Notes: generated by a model not told the origin, from the letters alone. A stretch of DNA of 64,000 bases from Crotophaga sulcirostris (GCA_013397455.1 VYZB01000530.1:146856-210855); one strand, 5' to 3'. Shown: positions 26,901 through 38,390, counted from the first letter of the stretch. A program made the numbers and translations.

Positions 26901-27934
26901 GGTGGTTCTCATCATAGGGACTGTAACTGTACTCCAAGAATATGGGAAATATAGAATCCTATTCCTGCAGTAATATAGAATACTTTCCTTTTTTCAAAGA
27001 TTTCAAATTAAATGAATTCTTGCAGAAATCAGCAAAGATTTAGGATGTTCCTTGCTGCACTTCTGCATCCTTTTGCTATTAAAATGATCAAGGTTTATGA
27101 CTGAATGAAACCCATAACTGAGGCTGGCGAATTTTACGCTGAATGACTTCCTACTGCTGTCCAAGTATTCTTCACTGGAAGTGGAGGTTCAGATCTGCTG
27201 ACTGTATGATTGGTTTATGCCATCGGTGCAGAGGTCCTGCCATTTAAACCATGAATCCTGAATATTTTAAGTAGATGTCTGACTACAGTTCTCTAAATTA
27301 AACATTAGTCATTGCTATGACTTTTCAAGGTGAATATAAGCCACTAGATTCAGCTCCACCACGGCTTTGGTCCTGTGCTCGGTTTCTCTGAAGTGCTTGC
27401 AGTATGGGTTATAGCCATCTTTCTGCAGTCCTGGATTTACTGTACCTTCAGGCCACTCACACACACTGGAAGGGCAAACCCACCTAGTTTTCCAGCCTAC
27501 ACTTATCAGGACTGTAGTCTGTGGACTCCGCACTGAGAATCTGCCTTGTTCACCACAGCACATCACTGAAGTGATTACTGAATTACTGTTCCCTCAGGGA
27601 GAATGACAGGGTTGTTTTGTGGCTAGATTCCACTCATCCAATTTATTCAGATCAATAGTATTTCACATAAGGCATAAAATGAGTACAGTTCATGGAATTG
27701 TCATATGCCCCCACTCATGGGAAATTTTGATCTCCTTGTTCTTTGCTGCAATGACAACACAGTAGGATGCAAGCAGTCAAGCAGATTTCTGAAGGTGACA
27801 GAAGTACAAGGTGGGCCATCACTATGTGACACGCAACTGGTTCTGCTATTCACTGGCAAAGAATAACTGGTTGGGGAGACTGTAATCAATACCAGTCTTG
27901 GCTGTAGCAACCTTGAAGCAGTGGAGCTCAGAAT
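23946..27934. other. Unassigned non-coding DNA
   Basis: No gene or recognised repeat family. Contains a TA/CA-rich patch at about 25795-25830. Several stretches are strongly AT-rich. Confidence 0.55.
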
Positions 27935-28045
27935 GCTAAGGGGAGTGGTAAAAAAGAGGAGTAAGAGTAATGACCCTCCACTTCGGGCAAGTATACTTAA
28001 GCGTATTCGGGAAACTTCTCAGTGGGATCCTGTGAGATGACAATA
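27935..28045 (+). mobile_element. Probable CR1 endonuclease/linker fragment
   Basis: One frame over about 27970-28040 reads 'VMTLHFGQVYLSVFGKLLSG', followed by a stop and DD. This fits the region C-terminal to the CR1 endonuclease, which has the pattern DF..A..SLF..LL..IPW. It ends exactly where a minus-strand CR1 3' end begins. The next expected CR1 part (the EN-RT linker) resumes at about 28700. I infer that these are two halves of one old + strand CR1 split by later insertions, with roughly 130-150 bases lost. Confidence 0.45.
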
Positions 28046-28690
28046 TCATAGAATCACAGAGTCACTGAGGTTGGAAAAGACCTCTAAGACCACCAAGCCT
28101 ACCTGTCAGCCCAACACCACCATACCTAATAAACCGTGTCCCAAACTGCCACATGTACACATTTCTTTAACACCTCCAGTGGAATATGTCCAGAGGAGGG
28201 CAACAAAGATGGTGAAGGGTTTGGAGCACAAGCCCTCCGAGGAGCGACTGAGGGAACTGGGGTTGTTTAGCCTGAAAAAGAGGAGGCTCAGGGGTGACTT
28301 TATTGCTCTCTACAACTACCTAAAAGGAGGTTGTAGTCAGGCAGGGGTTGGTCTCTTCTCTCAGGTTATCAGTGACAGAACAAGAGGACATGGACTCAAG
28401 CTTCGTCAGGGGAGGTTTAGGCTTGATATTGGGAAAAAGTTCTTCACTGAAAGGGTGATTGGCCATTGGAATGCGCTGCCTGGGGAGGTGGTGGAGTCAT
28501 GAACCCTGGAGCTGTTTAAGAGGAGATTGGATGAGGCACTGAGTGTCATGGTTTAGATGATGTGTTGGTGTTAGTGTTGGGTTATAGGTTGGATTTGATG
28601 AACTCAGAGGTCCTTTCCAACCTTGTAATAGTGTGATAATGTGTGACTCCAACAATTCTCTGGGCAGCCTCTTCCAATGCTTGACTAAAA
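28046..28690 (-). mobile_element. CR1 LINE 3' end, interrupted by another CR1
   Basis: The + strand begins 'tatcatagaatcacagagtc', which is the reverse complement of a CR1 3' tail, and continues to 'aacacctccag' at about 28181. Sequence that should follow in a minus-strand CR1 ('tgactcc', then 'ctctgggcagcctcttccaa') resumes only at about 28643. Everything in between is a CR1 in the opposite orientation. The element is 5'-truncated at about 28690. No coding capacity remains. Confidence 0.75.
28182..28642 (+). mobile_element. CR1 LINE 3' fragment nested in a CR1
   Basis: A + strand CR1 ORF2 C-terminus with an open frame to 28502. Landmarks are '[20 protein letters not shown]', '[20 protein letters not shown]', '[10 protein letters not shown]' and '[20 protein letters not shown]'. 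It is followed by the 3' untranslated region ending in 'ggtcctttccaacctt' and a degenerate tail at about 28640. It is severely 5'-truncated. The stop at 28500 cuts the last ORF2 residues. It is younger than the minus-strand CR1 that surrounds it. Confidence 0.85.
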
Positions 28691-28699
28691 GCATCCTAA

Positions 28700-29695
28700 T
28701 GCAAAAATGAAGTTTACAGGAGGTGGAAGCAGGGGCAGGCTATAAAGGAAGAATTTAGAAACATTACCTAGGCACGTAGGAATTGTGTTAGGAAAGCTAA
28801 AACCCACTGGAATGTGATGCGTGCCAGGAATGTAAAGAGCAACGAGAAAATTTTCTATGTCTACATTGGTAGCAAAAGGCTGAAAAGAAAAAAGTGGGAA
28901 TATGGTTACATGAGGCAGATGACTTAGAGACAGTGGATGCAAACTAGACTGTTACTCAGTACAACCTTTGCCTAACTCTTCATCAACAGCATCTCCTGGC
29001 ACTCTGTAATTAATAATGTGAATGTTAAAATGTGAAGGAGGAGAAGAACTATTAGCAGTGGACGCAGATCAAGACTGGTATTACCTGAAAAATCTCCATC
29101 TATACATGTCCATGGGCCAGGATCCATCTAAGGTCGCTGAGTGAAAACTGACCAACATCCTTGCAAGGCTGCTTTTGGTCATCTTTCAGACGTAATGGAG
29201 ATGGGAGGAAATTCCTGATGAGTGAAGAAAAGTGCTCATCTCCGATAAAGAATAGAAAAGAAAAGCTGGTAAACTATAGACTTTGTCTCTGGGAAAATCA
29301 TAAAGGAAGACCTCTTGTAGTACACCTCCAGGCACATGAAGAAGAAGTTCACTGGATTACTGAGGGTAAATCACACCTGACCAACCAGGTTGCCCTGTGA
29401 AAAAACATTTGGAGATGAGGGGAGAGAGGGATGTCATTCATATAAATTTCAGCAAGGCTTTCAACATTGTCTTTACTGTGTTCTTGCATGCAAGTTAGGA
29501 CACTAAAGCCTAGGTGATTGAACTATCAATGGGTAAAAATCTAGTAGAATGATTGGTGTCAAGAGGTAGAGGTTAAAGGGTCATACTCAAATTGGAGCCT
29601 GGTAACAAAGGCGGTGCCAGGGAGGTCTAACCTGGGAACTGTTGTATTTAATATCTTTTTCAATGGTCTGGAAAAGGAAGTGACCATGGGCAAAT
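28700..29695 (+). mobile_element. Old CR1 LINE, EN-RT linker and RT remnant
   Basis: The first part (about 28720-28900) resembles the CR1 linker between endonuclease and RT: 'AIKEEFRN' and 'IVLGKLK' in one frame, 'YVGSKR'-like text in another. Around 29430-29475 a frame reads 'DVIHINFSKAFNIV', the conserved RT segment whose Asp (here Asn) is the first catalytic carboxylate. Further on, 'gtatttaatatctttttcaa' matches the FNIF.N segment after the V(P)QG box. Heavily mutated and inactive. Probably the downstream half of the element that starts at 27935. Confidence 0.65.
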
Positions 29696-31926
29696 CCCAT
29701 GACCCTAACACAAGAAACTGCTTATGTGGCTGGATGTCCGTGAGCCTCCTCCGTAGTCACTCTTCCTCCCCTTGAACACCCTAGTGGATTTGAACTTTCT
29801 ATATAGTCTTTCTCAGGGACTTTCTGCCCTGTGTGTTTAACTAGAGTGCATTACTCTTCCACATCTAGCTCATCTTTTCATATAGAATTTCCCTTTTTGA
29901 TTTTTTTCTCCTGCTGGAATATCAAGCTTGACCCATGCAAGCCCCAAGAAAAAAACATTGTTTCAGCAGTAGGGATTAACTACCATTCCCAGTGTATTTA
30001 GTTCTTGCAGGAGTTCTACTTTGTCTTACCTTCTTAGTTGGGGCTGCTAGCAATATGAAGTCCATAAAGATTTATAAAATGCTTGAAACAAAATATTATG
30101 GTCCAAATACAACACGATGATATAGCTTCTGTCTCTAATTATTGACATTATCATTATGCACACCAACTTCTGCAGAGATAACCTGATAAAATGGGTGACC
30201 TGATTAAGCACTTTCTGATTGGACTGAGTGCTTCATACTAACAAGTCTTCTGTTGTGCTTCTGCACAATGGGGGAATGATCTAAAAAAAAAGGATACAAA
30301 GAGAAAAGAGCTGGAAAAAATTACTATAGGGTTACAGAATATAAACTGTGTTCTTCCACTGAAATGAACAGGAGTAGAAATGCAATTTGTCATATAAGGA
30401 AGAAGTCAGATTCACTAGCATGTTGCAGTATCTTTTTCACTAATGACTCCTTAGAGACCTTAATTATGCAGCAGTTAATACTAAATGCAAAATTTACTTA
30501 GGAAAGAGGGAGTAGCTACTAATATCATTGAAAACAAGCAAAGAGATGATATCAGTTTATATTATGAGTGCATCAAGGCATTCGAGCTGAATCCCGGGAG
30601 CAATGCCATTCCATAAACATTGAGGCAGCTCATATCAATATTGTACAAAAAGAAAAATTCATTTGGCTCTACCAGAAAGATAAGAGGACATGATTTGTAA
30701 GGTCTATGTCATAAGTTAGAGGTTAAGAGGATGCCAGATAACCTAGACACCAGGCTCACTTCCCAGTGAGGCTCATATGTTTTGAACCACTTGACAGACA
30801 AATACTATGTGGTTGTCTGCCTGGGAAGATCAGGTCCATAGGAGGCCAGGCTATTAGCATCTGAATGTTAGAAGCAACCCAAATAGGATATTTCATTCTG
30901 CAGATTTTAGACAAGATTGAGAAAACTTGGCCCAGAAATACAAATCTACAAAATTAAGTGCAACATCTCCACACTCTACCCTTGGTAAATATATGTTATA
31001 TATATCCAATATTTGGAACAATTGTGTAGTATACAGTACTTAATCTAACAGGTTTAAAGAAATGTCATCATCCAGCTTTTGTACAGTTATATATATATAT
31101 ATACATATATATACAGTTTATTCAACTTGCTGGAGCATCAATTATTGCTGAGTTATTGACAACATATTATCTACTTGGCAGGAGGGCATGAAGAAGAAGA
31201 GCAGCACTGAAGAAGAATAGAACTGAAAAAGCACCTACCTAGGTGACAAAGCATTTAAGTAAAATCAATCATATCTGTACTACGTTTGAGTTGAACTGTC
31301 CTTGAAAATGTGAAAATGATCATAAAACTAGGCCTTAAATTCTGTACTTTACAAGGATTGCAGATTAATGCATGAACACTTAGGACCCACTTTGTATTTA
31401 CCCTCATGTCATAGCATATTGAATAGTGGTAGACTACTCACTTTTCTAGTTTTAGACATCTAATTTTGATGTTCTGACTTGCTTTGATGCATTGACTTAC
31501 AAACGGTCCTCCAAACTGCATCTGCTAGAGACCTAGAGCAGATGATGTAAACACTGTAATGACTGTTTGTATGAAGGGACAGATGTTTCATTGCCCCAGT
31601 CTCTCTGCACTCCAAAAATATGAAAATATAAAGTCAAATGCAAAGTCAACACACATACCTCCCAAAAATATACCATTCCATGCTTCACAAGCAAGGAAAT
31701 ATTTGTAGAACTTTCCAGCTGATGTCCTTTGGCAGCTAACAAGGTGACCAGAAATATGTGATACATTACAAAGAGTGTTTACCTCTGCCTATCAAAAGAG
31801 TCATTATTGGTCCTTTTTCCTATTTTAAGTCATGGATAGAGATTATTTGTTTTAAAATATCTTGTGAAAATTTGAATTTTGTTTGAGGTATATAGTTCCT
31901 AGAGACTAAAAGAGAATTACCACTAC
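29696..31926. other. Unassigned non-coding DNA
   Basis: No gene or recognised repeat family, apart from a short AT microsatellite at 31088-31112. Confidence 0.55.
31088..31112. repeat. (AT)n microsatellite
   Basis: About 25 bases of alternating TA interrupted once by C. Simple sequence. Confidence 0.9.
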
Positions 31927-32008
31927 AGTAGTGTGGTTGAGCAGTCTAAAGTGCTAGATTAAGGCTCCAATCTCTTCAGCGGTATGGGTTTGAATCCTGC
32001 TGCTGCCA
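31927..32008 (+). pseudogene. tRNA-Leu(AAG)-like pseudogene, joined to a CR1
   Basis: The 82 bases match the length and layout of a vertebrate tRNA-Leu with anticodon AAG (31961-31963, in ttaaggc). The 5' arm reads gtagtgtgg. The D-arm/A-box is tggttgagcag. A leucine-type long variable arm reads tctcttcagcgg. The B-box is ggtttgaatcc (normally a C at the fifth base) and the acceptor end is tgctgcca. Most differences from a working gene are C-to-T or G-to-A changes at former CpG sites. The first acceptor pair and the outer T-stem pair are mismatched, and other pairs have become G-T. I conclude it is decayed. No CCA is added after the discriminator base. The next base starts CR1-like sequence. 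Confidence 0.75.
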
Positions 32009-32755
32009 GGAAAATATTTTCTAGGATGGAGTAACACTGGGCACAAGTATAAATTGGGAGAGGAAAAGCTGGAGGCCAACTCTGCAGAATGGGATATAGG
32101 AGTCCTGGTTGACAGAGGGCTCAATGAGTCAGCAGTGTGACCTGGCAGCCAGAAGGCCAAACCACATCTTGGGATGCATCAAACATAGCAAAGCCAGGTG
32201 GTAAAGAGACGAGATTATCCTGCTGTATTCAGCATTGGTGCTGCCTCACCTTGAACACAGTGTGCAATTCTGAGACCCGCAATTGAAGAAGGATGCAGAG
32301 ACCCCCAAATGCCTCCAGAGGAGGGCAACAAAGCAGGTGAAAAAGCTGGAAGCAGTGTCCTATGAAAAACAGTTAAGGAATTTAGGTTTATCTAATTTGG
32401 ACAGAGGGAGGCTGAGGGGACTATGGGTGCCTGAATAAGGGAAGTGGAGACAGAGGTGCAAATCTCTTCTCCATAGAATCCAGTGATAGGACATGTGGGA
32501 ATGATTCAAAGTTCCATCAGTGGAGGTTTAGACTGGATGCTAGGAAACATTTCTTTATCAAGAAGGTTACCAAACACTGCAACAAGCTTCCTAGAGAGAT
32601 GGCCGATTCCCCAAGCACATCAATGTTACAAAGGCATTTGGACAATGCACTTAACAACATGCTTTAGGTTTTGGTCAGCCCTGAATTGGTCAGGAATTTG
32701 AACTACATGATCGTTGTCAGTCCCTTCCAGTTGAAATTGTCTAGTCTAGTCTAGC
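32009..32755 (+). mobile_element. Old CR1 LINE, ORF2 C-terminus to 3' end
   Basis: Landmarks in order: 'aagtataaattgggagag', 'gggatataggagtcctggtt' ([10 protein letters not shown] region), 'catcttgggatgcatcaaa', 'gcctccagaggagggcaac', 'tctaatttggacagagggag', 'tggaggtttagactggatgc' and 'tcagtcccttccagttgaa'. It ends with three copies of TCTAG (32739-32754) in place of the usual ATTCTATG tail, consistent with an older CR1 subfamily. Its 5' end abuts the tRNA-Leu sequence with GCCA shared by both (both families have GCCA at this point). Frames are broken. Confidence 0.8.
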
Positions 32756-34689
32756 TGAATTTTGCTGTCTTCTGTCTTCACGATCAGATGGATTAAGCTT
32801 TCAGACTAGGTCACATTTTTCATGATGAACTATGGTTCCATAACCACAATGAACCACTGGAGAGGCAACTTGTTTGGGGAACTAAGGTCACAGGGGAAAA
32901 CAGAGATACAATGCAACTCAGATATGCCCTCCATAAATCATTACAGTTGAAAGAGGGGATTGTGGAGGTTGTTTTTTTCAGCTAAAACTGGAGATATTTA
33001 GATCTTTCACTGAAATAAAAAATGGTTCCCCACCTCACCTCCTACCCCTGCAAAATGAACGTTGTCTTTATTTGCTTTAACAACTTGATTAGTGATCTCT
33101 GAGCTGTGCATACAGTTAACACAGTAAACAGAAATATGGTTCTGAGCAACATACTGTTAAAGACCATTTTGGTTCACCCTACTTTCCTTTTCAATAAAAA
33201 TGTGTTTTCTAGACTTTTCTGATTTATTTGTACCATGTTTTACTTCCTTGTTAAAGAAGCTGTATGAGTAAAACAACACTTCTTGCTCACTTGCCATTTA
33301 AAAATATTACCGTGACTGGCTTTATTTTGGATGTTGTTTTACTCAATGGTGCAAAATACTAGATGCTTCACAGTACTTCAGACAGATTTTCAGGAAATAT
33401 TGACCTTTAAAGCAGCAGTACTCAATACTGCAGTATGATGAGGTTTGGTATGCATATTGGTTTTATGTTCATTCTAGTGTCACGATAATGTATGAACGGG
33501 ATGACCCATTCCTTTGGCATGGGTAGCCTATACTGCGTTATAATATATTCCTTTCTGGAATATTCCACAGTATTCCTGTCTGTAATCTCAAGCCCACACA
33601 GATCACTGATCTTTACTCTTAGGCACTTATGATTTTACCGAATGTTAAAGGTAGGATAAATGAGGGAAATACTGAAAGGTTATACAACTAACTGCTAAAA
33701 TCAAAACATCTTCAAGGTTCTCAGATAAAAGCAACAATAATAGGCCAGCGACAGTTTTATGTATTTGAATCCATAAAGAGTGAAAGCTGTTCTTTTATGA
33801 ATATTAGCATTTAACATTATGAATAGTTCACAGCATGCCCATCTGGGCCTAATATTCTCAATGTTTAAATATCATTCAGCAGTTATGAAACCGTCTGAAA
33901 ATGTTCTTCTCCTGCTGATTCTGAAAATGTATTTATTTCTTGGTTCTATTATTCATAAATTTAAGTATCAGTAGTACATCTCTATATTATGACTTATTAA
34001 ACCTGGAAATATTTGCTTGGAAAGTAGTTTCTGTTTGAATACTGTTCATTAACTTCTTTGAGAGTCATAAAATTAACAATTTTTTGTTTAAATAAGAAAT
34101 TTTCAAAATTATATGCATCTAGATCCAAGATTTTTATCAGCTCAGGATACGTGGTAGTCATCTCTTAATTAGACTGAAATGAAGTTACATTTCTATCTCA
34201 AATTCTGAACATCACCGACCCCTAAAATCAGAAAAGGAAATTGTGATTACTTATCCTGACTTCCTATACAACTTTCCCGTACTGATTTCAGTTTAACTGA
34301 GAATATATCTCATAGGAAAAGAAATTAGTCTTGTTTTTCATATTTTTAGTGATGAACTGCCAAGTGTTCTTTTGTGAACTTTTCCAGTAGTCAATTTCTC
34401 AACTTTAAAGTATGCAGATTTTTTTTTTTTTGTTTCAATTTCCAGATGTTGGATTCTGTTGTAATTTATTTCACTAGATTGGAAAAATACCAGGAAAAAA
34501 ATTCACAGAAACTAACTTATTTTAGCCTACAGGGGCAAATACTCTCTAGATTTCTTCTGTTTTCAACAATCTTTCTCAAGGGTAGTTTCAGAACAGGACT
34601 GTGGTATTGTCCAACGATCTTTTTATATTTACAACTGCATGACCCTAAAGCAATATGCTTTGTGAATAGTCCCGTATAACACAATTAGT
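32756..34689. other. Unassigned non-coding DNA
   Basis: AT-rich sequence with no recognised gene or repeat. A 101-codon frame at 34374-34679 is rich in Phe, Leu and Ser and crosses a T run. I see no family match and treat it as chance. Confidence 0.55.
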
Positions 34690-35030
34690 CTTGAGGCTTT
34701 TCTTTGAATCATTTCCAATTTAACAGTCTACATCTTGGATTATGAATCCCAGAACTGGACATACTATATTAATAGAAGGTGAAATAGTGTCAAATGCAAA
34801 AGCAGAAAAACTCAGGTATTTCTATAAATTTTTCAGATTTTAGCAACAGTGCCATTTTCTATATTTATATTCAACTAACTACTCACTAAGATCTCTGTGT
34901 CCTACTCAGACATGATGCTTCCCAGGGCTTCAACTCTACAGTCCAGCATTCTTTGCTCCACAGCGTATGCCTATTTTTCTGGGTTAAAGTGCGTACTGTT
35001 TGGTAAAGCATTGTTTAAAACATAGCAGGA
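34690..35030 (-). mobile_element. Ancient CR1/L3-like fragment
   Basis: On + the string 'catttccaatttaacagt' followed by 'cccagaactggacata' has the order seen in minus-strand L3/CR1 copies (reverse of the 'gtcctgttctggg...' ORF2 segment). Further on, 'ttctgggttaaagtgcgtac' matches the segment that precedes 'tgcatttg' in the same family. Divergence is high and the ends are soft. This is a by-eye assignment. Confidence 0.4.
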
Positions 35031-35329
35031 TGTCCTTTATGCCTCAATATTTAGCATTCTTTGTTCAACTGCAGCTTTATTGGATTTCTACTTTATTCCA
35101 AGTTTTTCAAGATGTTGAATAATGTATGACCAATTAAAAACCAATCCTGTTGAGCCTCAGTGAAAGCACAATTGGTTCTGATTACCTGCTTAAAATTGTT
35201 GTTTGAATCCTGTGAGTTTTCAGTGTGGTTACTTCAGCTGCTTAATCAAATTTACCATGTCACACCAAGTAAATTAACTCCTAGAACTCAAGTAAATCAC
35301 ATCACTAGTTTTGTGGACTAACTCCAGTA

Positions 35330-35818
35330 GGCAGTTGGGGTTTTTTTACCTTACTCTATGGGCCACTCAAGTAAAATGCCCACAAAATTCCATAAAATTT
35401 AGTTCATTTAGTCCATGATTTTGGACTCCATCTGTTATGGTATGTTCCATGGAGTTACTGGGCAACAAGGCCACCTCAGGTCATGCCACTGCGACACTTG
35501 CACTGTTTCTTGCGAGGCTCATGTTCCATTAGTTTGGGTGGTTCCTGTTATAGTACTTCCAATAACTCAAATAATGGGTTACAAAAATTTAAAAATATAT
35601 CCATTGAGATCTCCATGCCTAGTCTCTGGATCAGACCCTAGGCATTAACACTGCAACAAACTCCTCCCCTTGCCCTTGCTCCATCACAGACTTATTCATG
35701 GGTCAAAGTCTCTTCAAAGGTATACCTGCTCCAACACAGCCTTAACCACAGCCACCATCTTTTATCTCTCATTATCTAAAACCCTTCAAGCCCCAAGTTG
35801 GGAGCCAAAAAGGAGTCC
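35330..35818 (-). mobile_element. ERV leader (5' untranslated internal region)
   Basis: On the minus strand this follows directly after the LTR at 35819-36354. It starts with a short spacer and a lysine-type primer-binding site, then AT/GC-mixed leader sequence. Its distal part (about 35340-35640) is homologous to 45480-45770, sharing 'ttcatttagtccatg' followed by a 'ttggactcc'/'ttgggctcc' block. The internal region is cut off before any gag frame. The orientation of the second copy is inferred from this one. Confidence 0.65.
35790..35807 (-). other. Retroviral primer-binding site, lysine-tRNA type
   Basis: The minus strand reads TGGCTCCCAACTTGGGGC. This differs at two positions from the standard tRNA-Lys(1,2)-type primer site (TGGCGCCCAACGTGGGGC), both of them former CpG sites. 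It lies 11 bases inside the proposed LTR end, a longer gap than the usual 0-3 bases, so the LTR end may be slightly misplaced. Confidence 0.65.
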
Positions 35819-36354
35819 TGTGGTCTAACCACAGTAAACAGCTAAGCAACACACACCCTCTTGCTTACTCCCCTTTGTGGGATGGGGGAGTGTATCAGAA
35901 CGGTAAAAGAGAGAAAACTTGTGGGTTGGGAAAAAGACAAACAGGTGCACATGCAAGGAAAGCAAAATAAGGAATTAATACATTGCTTCCCTTCAACAGA
36001 TCTTTAACCATTTCTAGGAAAGCAGGGCTTCATCACATATAACAGTTACTTGGGAAGACAAACACCAATGCTTTTATTGCTGAGCACAACACCACATGGT
36101 ATGGGATATACTTTTGGTGAGTTGGGGTCAGCTTTCCCAGCTGTGTCCCTCCCATCTTCTTGTACACCCCTATCCTACTCATTGGAAGGGCAGTTGAGAA
36201 ACAGAAAAGGCCTTGGCACTGCGTAAGAACTGCTGAACAACAGTTAAAACATCCCTGTGTTATCAATGCTGTTTTGGTCACAAATACAAAACATAGCCCC
36301 ATATGAGCTGCTATGAAGAAAATTAACACTATCCCAGGGCAAAACAGTACATCA
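35819..36354 (-). mobile_element. ERV 5' LTR (ERVL-like, minus strand)
   Basis: On the minus strand the LTR starts at about 36351-36354 (TGATGTACTG or TGTACTG) and ends ...GGTTAGACCACA at 35819. U3 contains the block 'gggagggacacagctgggaa' followed by 'agctgacccc' and 'cataccatgtggt'. A related block is seen in the LTR at 41977. An AATAAA on the minus strand lies at 36073-36078. The lysine-type primer site follows. No matching 3' LTR was found, so target duplication cannot be tested. It is the 5' remnant of a provirus whose internal region is lost beyond the leader. Confidence 0.75.
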
Positions 36355-36552
36355 AGGAATTACCAACGTTAACCAGATGATATTCGAAAAGGTATCTGTT
36401 TTGAGAGAATGTGCTTTCCATAAATCATACTAATGACAAGTGTCATGACACAGCCTGGACTGTCCAGGGGTTTCCCTGCAATGTTTATGGGTTCAGTACT
36501 CACCAGGCAAAATGAAGGCAAAACAAAGCCAAACAATTGGTCCAAAATGGAA

Positions 36553-36558
36553 TTTATT
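36553..36558 (-). promoter_or_regulatory. Poly(A) signal of the solo LTR
   Basis: AATAAA on the minus strand, about 112 bases before the LTR end, as expected for the R region. Confidence 0.6.
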
Positions 36559-36753
36559 TGTACAGGCATTCTTAGGAATAAGTTTGGCATTGTCTTGCTA
36601 AATCTGTGTTAAGGGAGAAGAAAGCAACAGAGAAAGGGAGGAAATGGAGAGAGAGAGAGAAACGTGCAAGAAAACCACCTGGGCTCTGGTCCTTCTCTTC
36701 TCTCTCCCAGGATGGCGGGTGCACTGCTGCAAATGGCCCCTCTTCCAGAGTAT

Positions 36754-36761
36754 TATTTATA
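36754..36761 (-). promoter_or_regulatory. TATA box of the solo LTR
   Basis: TATAAATA on the minus strand, in the position expected for the LTR U3 promoter. Whether it is active is unknown. Confidence 0.6.
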
Positions 36762-37051
36762 GCTTTTGGTGAGCCTGTGAAGTGATTCTTCTAGGAAAGT
36801 TCTAGAACTGAGTTTGGAGGTGGTTTAGGGGGCTGTGGTCCGAGGTGAGTCGAAATAATCATTCTGCCCCTGCTCTCTCTATCGGCAAGACAACAGCATG
36901 ACCTCTTTTGGGCAGCAAGTGCATCTGGACTGCTTGCAAGAGTGAGATAAGACTGAAGGACACTGCCTTTGCTGCAGTCAAAAACAAGTAGCTTAAGGCA
37001 GGAAATCAAGTGCTTTAAGGCAACCAAAAAGAATTAGTCTCTTACAACAAG

Positions 37052-38390
37052 GAATACAAGGGTAGGAAGTGTGGCGAGAGGGTACAGCATCAAATTAGGC
37101 ACACCTAGCAAAGGTATAAAGGTTTATAAGAAGAAAGATTTTTGTATATAAAGTGACAGTAAAACTGAAAAGAGAGTGTTCCAATACCTATCAAGGAGAG
37201 CAATAACAGATGATGTGAAGATGATTTGGGAGTTTAATGTCCCTTCAGCTTAATTTTCATTAAAAAGGTCAGCCATGACCAGACGGATAACACAATTATC
37301 ATCAGTGGTGACAGATCAAGAATTGGGAGGTAAGAAGAAAAGATTTGGGTAGAGATTACTTAGACAAGTTTGATGACATCAGCTAATTTGGGAGTGATAA
37401 TAGTCATGCCAAAGTAAAGGATCCTAGGTTTGTGTTGTTTAAGGACATGAGGTGGTAGTTGTGGGCACCAACCACGTTAGGGCTCACTGCTGTTTACAGC
37501 AGCAGAATTAAGAATGTGTCCATTAGCATTACCCATGAATTAGCAGCAACTGCAAATAAGTGCTGCCACATTTATTTGACATTTAGAATAAACACCCTCA
37601 AATGAATAACTACCTTGATCAGAACAGTAACAACCTTTGAACAGATGTTTAGATCTCAATCATTTTCTTTTCACTTAAATTGCTCCCGGTGAGCCTATTA
37701 GAAGATGATAATTATTCTTATAAAAAACTAAAGAATATTTTGGTTTTTGTGGATAAAAGTCAAGGAAAAAAACTTTGGAACAATAAGTTTTCAAATTCCA
37801 AAATCCAAAATAGATCAGGAACAATTTCTGTGCTGAGTGTGGTATTGTCCATTCAAACTCGTATAAGTGACATTATTGTGTAGAAGTATCAACTATATAA
37901 AGCAACTCTCTGATCTACACTTGTCAAGACAGAAATAGTAGGGGATTTTATTTTAGAAGCGATATTATTGATCTAATTGATTTTAGAACAGTTTTCCTAG
38001 GTAATTAGTACATACTAACAGAGTATTGTCAACAGCATTCATAGAAATGACACAATACTCTTTTTTTGTAAATTCTTTTAAAAAAACTTTTTGACTAAGG
38101 TAGCATGGTTTCTTTCAGGTATTGTTACAGCAACATTTTCCTGTGTCCACAGCATCATCTTCTCCCCTTTGTTTCCTTCATGACTACCTCACTACTATAG
38201 CACCACGCTGTTCTTGTTGCCCCTCTCTTCACTCAGTATCTCCAGTGTTCCAGAAGACATCCTCCTCGTATGTCCATACACTTTGCTTGATTTATACTGG
38301 CATCCACTTCTAAAAGTTATCTACCTTTCAGCATGTGTAGTGTTATGCTCAAGAAGAAGCAAACCTTATATGGAAGTATAAGAAAAATAT
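37052..38390. other. Unassigned non-coding DNA
   Basis: No recognised gene or repeat family. Confidence 0.55.

Larger units (their letters stand above)
36441..37046 (-). mobile_element. Solo LTR with 5-bp target-site duplication
   Basis: A 606-bp block flanked by the perfect direct repeat acaag (36436-36440 and 37047-37051). Read minus it begins TGTAAGAGACT and ends GTGTCATGACA, the TG...CA form of an LTR. Within it on the minus strand are TATAAATA (36754-36761) and, about 195 bases further, AATAAA (36553-36558), at the spacing expected for promoter and poly(A) signals. There is no internal region and no second LTR, so it is a product of LTR-LTR recombination. The 5-bp duplication fits ERVL- or some ERV1-type integrases rather than the 6 bp typical of ERVK. 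No strong similarity to the neighbouring LTR is visible. Confidence 0.88.

Noticed and set aside
31927..32008. Working tRNA-Leu gene
   Set aside because: Former CpG sites are mutated, the first acceptor pair and the outer T-stem pair are mismatched, and the B-box is altered.
34374..34679. 101-codon + strand frame
   Set aside because: Composition is that of T-rich DNA; no motif, and the far end may overlap an ancient CR1.
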